A stretch of 14,762 nt of DNA from Ga0077527 sp049433545 (lineage in GTDB: Bacteria > Pseudomonadota > Gammaproteobacteria > Burkholderiales > SG8-41), in assembly GCA_049433545.1 (NCBI GenBank), contig JBMTEY010000056.1:1-14762 (forward strand). The letters run 5' to 3'. Shown here piece after piece: positions 7,283-14,320 of this stretch. A program made the translations under genes and the position numbers. The notes below the pieces were generated by a model, which was given only the letters and a program-made list of their open reading frames with translations, ran no database searches and had not been told where the DNA came from. The number at the start of each line of letters is the position of its first letter. Position 1 is the stretch's first letter.

Positions 7283-8270
7283 TGCGCTTGGCCTGTGCGA
7301 GGCGGGCGAGTATCTGTTCGCCCAGTTCCGGATCAATGCCGGCGTTGACGACCAGGGCCCAGTGGCCTGTGGTCGCGAATGCCTCGCATTTTACCGCATC
7401 CTTTTCGGTCATCACGACCTCGTCCGCGTCACCGAAACGCAGGTCGGCTTCTACATACGGATGATGGTCGGGAAAAACATGCGTGGCGCAGTCCAGGCCG
7501 AGCTGGCGCAGATGCCCGAAAAAACGCTGCGGGTTGCCGATGCCGGCGACGGCATGCACGCGCTGGCCGCTGAAATATTCGGGCTGGACGACCCGCTGCG
7601 CGTCGCGCAGGTTGCGGAAGCTGTTTCCTTCGAGCCGCATCGCGATTGAACGCCGCCAGGCGGTTGTCGCGGCACCGTTGATCACCACGGCGTCCACTGA
7701 CTCAAGCCGGGAGGCCGGTTCGCGCAGCGGGCCCGACGGCAGCGGCCAGCCGTTGCCGAGGCCGCGCGCGCCGTCGATCACCGCGATTTCGAAATCACGG
7801 GCGAGCCGGTAGTGCTGCAGTCCGTCGTCGCTGATGATGACATCGACTTCGGGATGTGCGGAATGCAAAGCCAGGGCGGTTGCTGCGCGGTCGGTGCCCA
7901 CCCATACCGGGCAGCCGGCGCGGCGCGCCAGCAGGCAGGGTTCGTCGCCGTAGTCGGCGGCGGCGCCGTCAGCAGGTACAGCGCGCGGATCGCTGCGTGC
8001 CGCGCCGTAGCCGCGGCTGATGATGCCGGGATGCCGGCCGTTTTCACTCAGGAACTGCGCGAGCCACAGCACCAGCGGCGTCTTGCCGGTGCCGCCGGCG
8101 GTGATGTTGCCGACGACGATCACCGGTATGCCGGTTTGCCGGGGATGCAGCAGGCCGCTGCGCCAGGCGAGGCGCCGCAGCACTGCGATGGATGCGAACA
8201 GCGCGGCGACGGGCAGCAGCAGTACGGCGAGCGGGCCGCGCGATTGCCAGTGAACGGGGGAGGACATCAC
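7275..8270 (-). CDS. lpxK: Tetraacyldisaccharide 4'-kinase (lipid A kinase)
   Basis: This 331-residue inner-membrane-associated kinase phosphorylates the 4' position of the lipid A disaccharide. A single N-terminal membrane segment (about residues 13-33) anchors it. The Walker A loop is GNITAGGTGKTP (54-65), followed by ISRGYG. DDGLQHYRL and the motif GLGNGWPLPSGPLREP are strong family marks, and VMTEKDAVKC lies near the C-terminus. Two adjacent starts are possible: GTG at 8270 and ATG at 8267. No good ribosome binding site separates them, so the exact start is open by one codon. It lies 43 bp after exbD and overlaps the Trm112-like gene, in an exbB-exbD-lpxK order that I know from betaproteobacteria. 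Confidence 0.96.
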   Translation of the reverse strand: MMSSPVHWQSRGPLAVLLLPVAALFASIAVLRRLAWRSGLLHPRQTGIPVIVVGNITAGGTGKTPLVLWLAQFLSENGRHPGIISRGYGAARSDPRAVPADGAAADYGDEPCLLARRAGCPVWVGTDRAATALALHSAHPEVDVIISDDGLQHYRLARDFEIAVIDGARGLGNGWPLPSGPLREPASRLESVDAVVINGAATTAWRRSIAMRLEGNSFRNLRDAQRVVQPEYFSGQRVHAVAGIGNPQRFFGHLRQLGLDCATHVFPDHHPYVEADLRFGDADEVVMTEKDAVKCEAFATTGHWALVVNAGIDPELGEQILARLAQAKRNG

Positions 8271-8313
8271 GGACGAAGCGTACCCCCAATGCGGGACGCC
8301 GTCGAGGAACCGC

Positions 8314-8739
8314 CTACTTGCGCGGTGCCTGGGTGGTGAAGGTGATTTTCGGATACCCCGCCATCTGCGCCGCTTCCATTACCCGCACCACCGACTGGTG
8401 GGCGGCATTGGCATCGGCATTGATGACGACGACCGGTTCTTTCATGTCGCCGGCGGCCCGTTTCAGCGCGTCGCTGAGCATGCCGGCATTGGTCGCGGCA
8501 ACGGGAGCCTTGTTGATCGAATAATTGCCCTTGGCATCGATTGCGACGTCGATCTGTGCCGGGCGCTCGGGCGGCCTGTCGGCTTCCGCGGTCGGCAGGT
8601 TGATCTGCAGTTCGGCAAACCGCGAGTAGGTGGTGGTCACCATTAGGAAAATCAGGATGACCAGCAGCACGTCGATCAACGGGATGAAATTGATCTCGGG
8701 TTCTTCGCGGAAGGCGCGGCTGCGGAATTTCATGCGCAT
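8314..8739 (-). CDS. exbD: ExbD/TolR family biopolymer transport protein
   Basis: This protein of about 140 residues has a short basic cytoplasmic N-terminus, one membrane helix (about residues 18-36, INFIPLIDVLLVILIFLMV) and a periplasmic domain. Asp23 in PLIDVLL is the conserved proton-carrying residue of the ExbD/TolR/MotB motors. Two ATGs are possible, at 8739 and 8733. GAGG in front is only 4 bases from the first but 10 from the second, so translation may begin at 8733 (MKFRSRAF). It forms a proton-driven complex with the upstream ExbB-like protein, whose stop is 18 bp away. No tonB or tolA is nearby, so the energised partner is unknown. Confidence 0.94.
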   Translation of the reverse strand: MRMKFRSRAFREEPEINFIPLIDVLLVILIFLMVTTTYSRFAELQINLPTAEADRPPERPAQIDVAIDAKGNYSINKAPVAATNAGMLSDALKRAAGDMKEPVVVINADANAAHQSVVRVMEAAQMAGYPKITFTTQAPRK

Positions 8740-8757
8740 GCCCTCGGGCGCAGGTGC

Positions 8758-9366
8758 TCAGGCATCGCGTTCGCCATGGATGATCTCGACGAGTTTGACC
8801 GCCTGCATCTGCATGTCCACCAGCAGCGTATCGACCCGGGTGCGGAAATAACGGTAGAACACCATGCTCGGTACCGCGACCACCAGGCCGAAGGCGGTGT
8901 TGTAGAGCGCAATCGAGATGCCTTGCGCCAGCGCCAGCGGGTTGCTGCCCTGCGGGCCCTGCGAGCCGAAGATTTCGATCATGCCGATCACCGTTCCAAA
9001 CAGGCCGAGCAGCGGCGCGATGGCGGCGATGGTGCCGAGGCTGGTCAGGAAACGCTCGAGGTCGATGGCCACCACGTGCCCGGCTTCCTCTATGGCTTCC
9101 TTCATCACTTCGGCGCTGCGTTTTTCATTGCGCAGCCCGGCGGCGATGATCTGCCCCAGCGGGGAACTGGCGGCGAGTTGCGCCAGCATCTGCGGTGTGA
9201 CGCCGTTCTGGCGGTAGGTCTGCACGGTATGCACCAGGAGGTTTTTCGGCAGCACCACGTTCTGACGCAGCGACCACAGCCTCTCGCCGATGATGGCCAG
9301 CGCGATGACGGAACACAGGATCAACGGCCAGATCGGCCAACCGGCCGCTTGAATGATTGAGTACAC
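8758..9366 (-). CDS. exbB: ExbB/TolQ/MotA family proton channel protein
   Basis: This is a 202-residue inner-membrane protein with three predicted helices (about residues 8-28, 106-131 and 150-172). The cores FLTSLGTIAAIAPLLGLFGT and ALYNTAFGLVVAVPSMVFYR are typical of ExbB/TolQ. The start chosen is GTG at 9366 (VYSIIQAAGW), with AAAAGAG 5-10 bases upstream and a promoter placed just before it. The open frame continues up to 9516, but those 50 extra residues are basic and unlike the family, and they include the promoter and DnaA-like boxes. With ExbD it forms a channel that uses proton flow to do work on outer-membrane systems. It is the first gene of the envelope operon. Confidence 0.94.
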   Translation of the reverse strand: MYSIIQAAGWPIWPLILCSVIALAIIGERLWSLRQNVVLPKNLLVHTVQTYRQNGVTPQMLAQLAASSPLGQIIAAGLRNEKRSAEVMKEAIEEAGHVVAIDLERFLTSLGTIAAIAPLLGLFGTVIGMIEIFGSQGPQGSNPLALAQGISIALYNTAFGLVVAVPSMVFYRYFRTRVDTLLVDMQMQAVKLVEIIHGERDA

Positions 9367-9405
9367 GCGGACTCTTTTCTGGATGTTCGGAAAAAAACTG
9401 GCGTA

Positions 9406-9434
9406 ACTGTAGCGGCCGTGGCCCGAATCAGCAA
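9406..9434 (-). promoter_or_regulatory. Sigma-70-type promoter for exbB-exbD-lpxK-(Trm112)-kdsB
   Basis: On the minus strand, TTGCTG (9429-9434) is followed by a 17-bp spacer and TACAGT (9406-9411, 4 of 6 matches). The predicted start is near 9399, giving a leader of about 33 nt that ends in the AAAAGAG ribosome binding site and the GTG at 9366. Confidence 0.5.
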
Positions 9435-9478
9435 GCGCGGCACAGGCAAGGGGGTTGAGCCATAACGGCTTTTTCCGG

Positions 9479-9501
9479 TTGTCCACAATTACTGTGGATA
9501 A
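9479..9501. promoter_or_regulatory. Inverted pair of DnaA-box-like 9-mers
   Basis: TGTGGATAA (9493-9501) is an exact reverse-strand copy of the DnaA box TTATCCACA. TTGTCCACA (9479-9487) on the plus strand differs from it by one base. The two face each other across five bases, making an imperfect 23-bp palindrome. A third, poorer match (TGTGCACAG, two mismatches) starts at 9505. They lie between the divergent exbB and uup genes, upstream of the exbB promoter. DnaA binding is inference from the consensus. Confidence 0.5.
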
Positions 9502-9550
9502 ACCTGTGCACAGCATGTAAATGAAGCAGCTAAGTGACCTGCCTGCATGG

Positions 9551-9620
9551 AAAAACTGTATGTTGCCTATTTGTTAAACTCATTAAAAAAATCAATAAAA
9601 ACAGTAAGTTATATATATTC
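9551..9620. other. AT-rich island in the exbB-uup intergenic region
   Basis: This is the sharpest part of the only gene-free stretch longer than 300 bp (9367-9752). In these 70 bases only 14 are G or C (20%), whereas the surrounding genes are clearly GC-rich. It contains A-runs, TTGTTA (9571-9576) with AATAAA 17 bp further on (a weak promoter-like pair for uup), and TATATATATT (9610-9619). It begins 49 bp from the DnaA-like boxes. From 9621 to 9752 the sequence is GC-rich again and I see no gene in it. No ribosome binding site precedes the short open frames here. Confidence 0.6.
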
Positions 9621-9740
9621 TCCCCGGTGCTGCCTGGAGGCGCGAACAACCGTGACCGTGGCGCGGCGGGCTGTGGATGGGCGGTGCCGGAAAAAACCTT
9701 TTGCGCCCGCGGCTTGTACGCGTCGACGGAAGCGGGTCGT

Positions 9741-9746
9741 TATACT
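9741..9746 (+). promoter_or_regulatory. -10-like box directly in front of uup
   Basis: TATACT (5 of 6 matches to TATAAT) ends 6 bases before the GTG start of uup. There is no Shine-Dalgarno sequence between it and the start. A transcript from this box would begin at about the start codon itself. No convincing -35 hexamer is seen at 16-19 bp. Confidence 0.35.
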
Positions 9747-9752
9747 CGGCGC

Positions 9753-11564
9753 GTGGCATTACTCACGCTCAACGACGCCGAACTGGCTTTCGGCCTGCAT
9801 CCGCTGCTCGACCGCGCCAGCCTGACCGTCCACGACGGCGAACGCATAGGCCTGATCGGCCGCAACGGCACTGGCAAATCCTCGCTGCTCAACATCTTCG
9901 CCGGTCGCGGTGCGCTTGACGACGGCGTGATCCGCAGCGAAGACGGCCTGCGCGTGGTGATGGTGGAGCAGGAGCCGCTGCTACCTGCAGCCACAACCCT
10001 GCATGCCAGCCTGACCGTGCGCGGAGCACTTGAAGACATCGCCGACGAACGCGAGCGCTGGCGTGCCGACGCGCGGCTGCTCGAGTATCTGCACCGCTTC
10101 GGCCTCGACGAAACCCGCTCTTCGCAGACCGCTTCCGGCGGCGAACGCAAACGCGCCGCGCTGGCGCTGGCCCTGGCCATGCAGCCCGGCCTGCTGCTGC
10201 TCGACGAACCGACCAACCACCTCGACATCGCCGGCATCACGCTGCTCGAGGATCTGCTGCTGAAGGCACGGCCCGGATCGGCAATCATCATCACCCACGA
10301 CCGGGCGTTCCTGGACCGCGTCGCCACCCGCATCGTCGAGCTCGACCGCGGCCTGCTGCGCTCGTATCCGGGCAATTTCGCCGCCTACGAAGCGCGCAAG
10401 GCCGACCAGCTGGCGGATGAGGAAAAAGCCAGCCGCCGTTTCGACAAGTTCTGGGCGCAGGAGGAAGTGTGGATCCGCCAGGGAATCAAGGCGCGGCGCA
10501 CGCGTAATGAGGGCCGGGTGCGGCGGCTGGAAACCCTGCGCCTCGAACGCGCCGCGCGGCGCGAGCGCATCGGCAACGTCAAGCTTGCGCTTGATGCCGG
10601 CGAGCGTTCGGGCAAGCTGGTCGCCGAACTGACGAATGTCAGCAAGAGTTACGACGGAAAACCGCTGATCAGGGATCTCGACCTGCGTATCCTGCGCGGC
10701 GACCGCATAGGCCTGATCGGCGCCAACGGCGCCGGTAAATCGACGCTGATCAAGATCATTCTCGGCGAACTCGCCCCCGATGCCGGCACTGTGCGGATGG
10801 GTACCAGGCAGGAAATTGCGTACTTCGACCAGCTGCGCGAACAGCTCGATCCGGACCGCACGCTGGTTGAAACCATCAGCCCCGGCTCGGACTGGGTGGA
10901 AACCGCGGATGGCCGCAAACACGTGATGAGTTACCTGTCGGACTTCCTGTTTCCACCGCAGCGTGCCCAGGCGAAAGTCAGCATGCTGTCGGGCGGCGAG
11001 CGCAACCGGCTGCTGCTGGCACGGTTGTTCGCGAGGCCGGCCAACGTGCTGGTGCTGGATGAACCGACCAATGACCTCGACATCGAGTCGCTGGAACTGC
11101 TGGAGGACACGCTACAGGGCTACAGCGGCACGCTGCTGCTGGTCAGCCACGACCGCACTTTCCTCGACAACGTGGTGACGCAGACATTGGTCGCCGAGGG
11201 TGACGGGCAGTGGCAGGAATACGTCGGTGGCTACAGCGACTGGCTGGCGCAGCGCACCGTGCCGGAAGTGGCGGCGGCCCGGACTGCGGCTCCGGACAAA
11301 AGCGCTGGCAGGGCGCCGTCGCCGGCAAAAGCGAAACTCAGCTTTCGGGAACGTCGCGAGCTGGAGCAGTTGCCGGAGGAACTGGAGCTGCTTGAAAAGG
11401 AACAGGCGGCGCTTGCGCTGCGCATGAGCGATGCCGGCTATCACCGGCAGGGCGCCGCACAGCTGCAGGCCGACCGCGCGCGGGCGGCGGAGATCGAGCA
11501 GCTGCTGGAACAGAAATTCGGGCGCTGGGCAGAACTCGACCGCAAGAGTGTGCAGACCGCGTAA
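9753..11564 (+). CDS. uup: ABC-F family ATPase, Uup subfamily
   Basis: This 603-residue soluble protein has two ATP-binding cassettes and no membrane segments. Cassette 1 has GRNGTGKSS (residues 36-44), SGGER (128-132) and LLLLDEPTNHLD (147-158). A charged helical linker (about 215-275) follows. Cassette 2 has GANGAGKST (323-331), SGGERNR (413-419) and VLDEPTNDLD (434-443). A glutamate-rich coiled coil closes the C-terminus (about 530-595), typical of Uup rather than EttA. Uup binds nucleic acid and ribosomes and lowers precise transposon excision in E. coli. The start GTG at 9753 begins MALLTLNDAELAFG, the usual ABC-F opening. The frame is open back to 9534, but those 73 residues do not resemble the family. 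No Shine-Dalgarno is present. Confidence 0.95.
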   Translation: MALLTLNDAELAFGLHPLLDRASLTVHDGERIGLIGRNGTGKSSLLNIFAGRGALDDGVIRSEDGLRVVMVEQEPLLPAATTLHASLTVRGALEDIADERERWRADARLLEYLHRFGLDETRSSQTASGGERKRAALALALAMQPGLLLLDEPTNHLDIAGITLLEDLLLKARPGSAIIITHDRAFLDRVATRIVELDRGLLRSYPGNFAAYEARKADQLADEEKASRRFDKFWAQEEVWIRQGIKARRTRNEGRVRRLETLRLERAARRERIGNVKLALDAGERSGKLVAELTNVSKSYDGKPLIRDLDLRILRGDRIGLIGANGAGKSTLIKIILGELAPDAGTVRMGTRQEIAYFDQLREQLDPDRTLVETISPGSDWVETADGRKHVMSYLSDFLFPPQRAQAKVSMLSGGERNRLLLARLFARPANVLVLDEPTNDLDIESLELLEDTLQGYSGTLLLVSHDRTFLDNVVTQTLVAEGDGQWQEYVGGYSDWLAQRTVPEVAAARTAAPDKSAGRAPSPAKAKLSFRERRELEQLPEELELLEKEQAALALRMSDAGYHRQGAAQLQADRARAAEIEQLLEQKFGRWAELDRKSVQTA

Positions 11565-11588
11565 TGCTTCACATGGTGGCCGGACCGA

Positions 11589-11617
11589 TTGACGGCGACG
11601 TTACGGCCATGCACAGT
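11589..11617 (+). promoter_or_regulatory. Weak promoter candidate before the small unknown gene
   Basis: TTGACG (11589-11594, 5 of 6 matches) is followed by a 17-bp spacer and CACAGT (11612-11617, only 3 of 6). It sits in the 88-bp gap after uup. The poor -10 box makes this tentative; the gene may simply be read through from uup. Confidence 0.25.
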
Positions 11618-11652
11618 TCGCGGCGAAAAATAACTGATAACGGGGAGTGTTG

Positions 11653-11952
11653 ATGGCGTTTTTTGTCGAGGGTGTCCGCAAATTCCTGGAGCCGCGGGAC
11701 CAGGTGCGTCGGATCGGCGAGTTTGCAACGGTGGCGGCGGCGATCGAGGCCGCCCAGAAGACTGTCGACGGGTTTTTGCAGGACGCATTGCGTCCCGGCA
11801 TGGATGCCAAGGCGCTGTTTGCACTGTACCAGGACAGGGGCGAATACCCGTTCATTTTCCGCGACGACGACCGCACCTTCAACGTGCCGGGCTTCAACCA
11901 TGTCCGCTACGCCATGGCCAGGGCAGGCGAACTCTGCGGCGGCAATTCCTGA
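11653..11952 (+). CDS. Small protein of unknown function (99 aa)
   Basis: I do not recognise this protein. The ATG at 11653 has GGGGAG (11642-11647) five bases upstream, a strong ribosome binding site, so GTG and TTG codons slightly upstream are unlikely starts. The 99 residues have no signal peptide or membrane helix. The first half is helical (FVEGVRKFLEPRDQVRRIG, then an Ala-rich stretch). The second half is mixed, with ALFALYQDRGEYPFIFRDDD and then FNVPGFNHVRYAMARAGELC. There is one Cys near the end. It lies between uup and xseA, 88 bp and 43 bp away, on the same strand. Its composition matches its neighbours, which supports a real gene. No role is proposed. Confidence 0.8.
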   Translation: MAFFVEGVRKFLEPRDQVRRIGEFATVAAAIEAAQKTVDGFLQDALRPGMDAKALFALYQDRGEYPFIFRDDDRTFNVPGFNHVRYAMARAGELCGGNS

Positions 11953-11983
11953 ATTCCCGGGCCGGAAGCTTCCCCGGCCGGCG

Positions 11984-11989
11984 TAGAAT
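11984..11989 (+). promoter_or_regulatory. -10-like box directly in front of xseA
   Basis: TAGAAT (5 of 6 matches) ends 6 bases before the ATG of xseA, with no Shine-Dalgarno between them. A GGCCGG/CCGGCC inverted repeat (11960-11965 with 11974-11979) lies just upstream, without a T-run. No clear -35 hexamer is visible. Confidence 0.35.
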
Positions 11990-11995
11990 TCCGCC

Positions 11996-13335
11996 ATGCC
12001 CGACCTGATCGACCAGGCGACCCAGCAGACCGTGATCTCGGTCGCCGAGCTGAACCGGCTTGCGCGCAGCGCGATCGAGCGCAACGTGCCGCTGCTGTGG
12101 GTGGCCGGCGAAATTTCCAATTTCAAGCGTTACGACAGCGGCCACTGCTATTTCACGCTGAAGGACGAGGCGGCGCAGGTCGACGCGGTGATGTTCCGCC
12201 ACAAGGCGCAGTACCTGGACTGGCAGCCGGAAAACGGCATGCAGGTCGAGGTGCGGGCGACGGCGACGGTTTACGAGGCGCGGGGCAAGTTCCAGCTGGT
12301 CGTTGACGCCATGCGCCGCGCCGGGCTGGGTGCCCTGTATGCAGCATTCGAAAAACTCAAGGCGAAACTGGAGCAGGAAGGGCTGTTCGATGCGGCGCTG
12401 AAACGCGAACTGCCGCCGTTTCCGCGCACGGTCGGCGTGGTGACCTCGCCGCAGGCCGCGGCCCTGCGCGACGTGATCAGCGCATTGCGCCGGCGCATGC
12501 CGGGCATCAGCGTGATCATCTATCCGGCGCCGGTGCAGGGCGAGGGGGCGGGCGCAAAAATTGCGGAGGCGATCGCGCTGGCCGGTGCGCGCGCCGAATG
12601 CGAGGTGCTGATTGTCTGCCGCGGCGGCGGCAGCATCGAGGACCTGTGGGCGTTCAACGAGGAAGCGGTGGCGCGGGCGATCCGCGCCTGTCCGCTGCCG
12701 GTAGTGTCCGGCGTCGGCCACGAAACCGATTTCACGATTGCCGATTTTGCTGCCGACCTGCGCGCGCCGACGCCGACCGCGGCGGCGGAACTGGTGAGTC
12801 CCGACGGTGCAAGCTGAGGCGAGATGTGATGTTGTCTGGCCAGCAACTGGCCCGGATATTCTCGCGTGGCATCGAGGTTCGCATGCAGTGCCTCGATTAC
12901 CTGTCGCGACGGCTGACCCATCCGGGCGAACGCATCCGCAACCAGGTGATGAATCTGCAGCATCTTGCGGGTCGTTTGCGCGGCGAATGGCGGCGCTGCA
13001 CCGAAGAACGTTCATGGACGTTGCGCGATGCCGCACAGCGGCTGCGCGCAGCGGCGCCGGATGCGGGTTTGCTGGTGCGGCAGCAGCAGGAGCTGGCACG
13101 GCGACTGCATGGCGCCGCTCGCGAACGCATGACTGCGGCTGCGGAGCAGGTTAGTGCGGCCCGGGCGCATCTGCTGCACCTGAATCCCCAGCGTGTGCTG
13201 GAGCGCGGTTACAGCATTACCGAGGCTGCCGACGGTGCCATCATCCGCGACAGCGCCCAGCTCTCCCCGGACCAGGAGCTAAAAGTCACACTGGCGAAAG
13301 GGTGGGCCGGAGTTCAGGTCAAGCGCAAGGGTTGA
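11996..13335 (+). pseudogene. xseA: Exodeoxyribonuclease VII large subunit, interrupted by a one-base frameshift
   Basis: XseA with XseB forms the single-strand-specific exonuclease VII. The first frame (11996-12817, 273 codons) carries the N-terminal OB fold (about residues 12-105, with LWVAGEISNFKRYDSGHCYF) and the catalytic core: TSPQAAALRD (150-159), RGGGSIEDLWAFNEE (209-223), GHETDFTIADFAADLRAPTP (241-260) and AAAELVSPD (262-270). It then ends abnormally in Gly-Ala-Ser-stop at 12815-12817. The rest of the protein continues in the next frame from about 12805 to the stop at 13333-13335: a long helical domain with LARRL-like repeats, then LNPQRVLERGYSI, the known XseA C-terminal motif. Adding one base near 12805 gives a protein of about 446 residues, the family's normal length. 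There is no slippery heptamer. It may be a true mutation or a sequencing error. Confidence 0.9.
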
Positions 13336-13349
13336 TGCGGAATTGCAGC

Positions 13350-13378
13350 TTGACGTGCCGCCGGATGCTGCATATAAG
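13350..13378 (+). promoter_or_regulatory. Sigma-70-type promoter for the cyclic-nucleotide-binding protein
   Basis: TTGACG (13350-13355, 5 of 6) is followed by a 17-bp spacer and TATAAG (13373-13378, 5 of 6). The predicted start is near 13385, giving about a 90-nt leader. It lies in the 141-bp gap between xseA and the next gene and makes that gene an independent unit. Confidence 0.7.
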
Positions 13379-13476
13379 GTTTTCGGGAGCAGCACGAAGG
13401 GCCGGGCGGAGTTCGCAGCCGGTTTAAGGGTGCTGCCGCAATCTTGGAAAATTAGAAGACTAAGAGGTCCTGTTCC

Positions 13477-14313
13477 ATGAGCGAGTTCGATTTCACGCGT
13501 CCCGCACAGAGCGAGGTCTACAACGCCAACGTGGCGCGGCTGTTTTTCCATGCCAACGGCAAGACGCGCAGCGTCGCCGCGGGCAGCCCGCTGTTTGCGG
13601 AAAATGCCGCGGGTGATGCGATGTTTTTCCTCGCCAGCGGCGAGATGGCGCTGACGCGCGGCGGCAAACCTCTCGACGTGATCAAGGCCGGCGAAGTGCT
13701 GGGCGAGATGTCGGTGCTGACCGGCGTGCCGCGCAGTGCGACCGCCACCGCCAAAACGGCCTGCGAAGTCATCGAAATGAGCGGCAAGGTGTTTTCCGGG
13801 GCGATCCAGAAGTCACCGGAATTTGCGCTGATGCTGCTGGCGATACTGATCAAGCGCCTGCGCCTGGCGCTGGCGATGCAGATGCTCGGCAGCAAGGGCG
13901 GAGCTTCGGGGGCGATCGAAACAATACCTACATCCGGCGCGGTGTTCGACGCCGCACTGCTGCAGGAACTCACCGCCAACTTCCCGGCGCGGCCCCCGGT
14001 ATTCCAGCAGAAAAACGCGGTGATCATGCGTGAAGGCGAGGCCGGCATTTTCATGTACGTGGTTATTGATGGTGTTGTCCACATCACCGTCGGCGAAAAA
14101 ATCGTCGAACTGGTCAAAGCCGGCGGGGTGTTCGGCGAGATGGCGCTGGTCGACCAGTCGAAGCGCGCCGCGACTGCGTCGGCTGCGGCCGACAGCAACC
14201 TGATGTCGATCAACCGCAATGACTTCCTGACGTTGATCAAGACCAACCCCGCGTTCGGCATGTCGCTGATGCGCGCGCTGGCCAACCGGCTGCGCAACAC
14301 CGGTAGGAAATAG
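13477..14313 (+). CDS. Tandem cyclic-nucleotide-binding-domain protein without output domain
   Basis: This 278-residue soluble protein consists of two cNMP-binding folds. Domain 1 (about residues 22-125) has the phosphate-binding cassette VLGEMSVLTGVPRSATA with Glu77 and Arg86. Domain 2 (about 175-275) has VFGEMALVDQSKRAATA with Glu221 and Arg230. Both keep the Gly-Glu and Arg that hold the cyclic phosphate in CRP-type domains, so both sites could bind ligand. A helix rich in Leu (about 115-137) and a Gly/Ser stretch join them. There is no helix-turn-helix, kinase, channel or esterase domain, so it is not a CRP-type regulator. It may act by binding a partner; the ligand (cAMP, cGMP or other) is unknown. 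AGAGGT (13463-13468) precedes the ATG. It ends 7 bp from the convergent miaA. Confidence 0.88.
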   Translation: MSEFDFTRPAQSEVYNANVARLFFHANGKTRSVAAGSPLFAENAAGDAMFFLASGEMALTRGGKPLDVIKAGEVLGEMSVLTGVPRSATATAKTACEVIEMSGKVFSGAIQKSPEFALMLLAILIKRLRLALAMQMLGSKGGASGAIETIPTSGAVFDAALLQELTANFPARPPVFQQKNAVIMREGEAGIFMYVVIDGVVHITVGEKIVELVKAGGVFGEMALVDQSKRAATASAAADSNLMSINRNDFLTLIKTNPAFGMSLMRALANRLRNTGRK

Positions 14314-14320
14314 GCGTCGC

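Noticed and set aside
7283..7336. Longer start for the Trm112-like gene
   Set aside because: The added 18 residues are lpxK codons in another frame; homologues begin at the MDEKLLDIL-type sequence.
9458..9474. Terminator-like AGCC-ATAAC-GGCT followed by T5
   Set aside because: The stem is only 4 bp and no plus-strand gene ends upstream of it.
9367..9516. N-terminal extension of exbB by 50 residues
   Set aside because: It covers the promoter and DnaA-like boxes and is not family-like; GTG at 9366 has a proper ribosome binding site.
9534..9752. N-terminal extension of uup by 73 residues
   Set aside because: The extension crosses the AT-rich island, lacks a ribosome binding site and is unlike ABC-F proteins, which start right before the first cassette as at 9753.
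9547..9825. Short open frame MEKLYVAYLL... in the AT-rich island
   Set aside because: It has no ribosome binding site and runs into uup in another frame, where it becomes Arg-rich shadow sequence.
12797..12817. Programmed ribosomal frameshift in xseA
   Set aside because: No slippery heptamer or obvious downstream structure is seen, and XseA is not known to me to use frameshifting.
11894..13099. 401-codon minus-strand open frame opposite xseA
   Set aside because: It is an antisense shadow; the protein is low-complexity Arg/His/Ala-rich, whereas XseA motifs are read on the plus strand in both parts.
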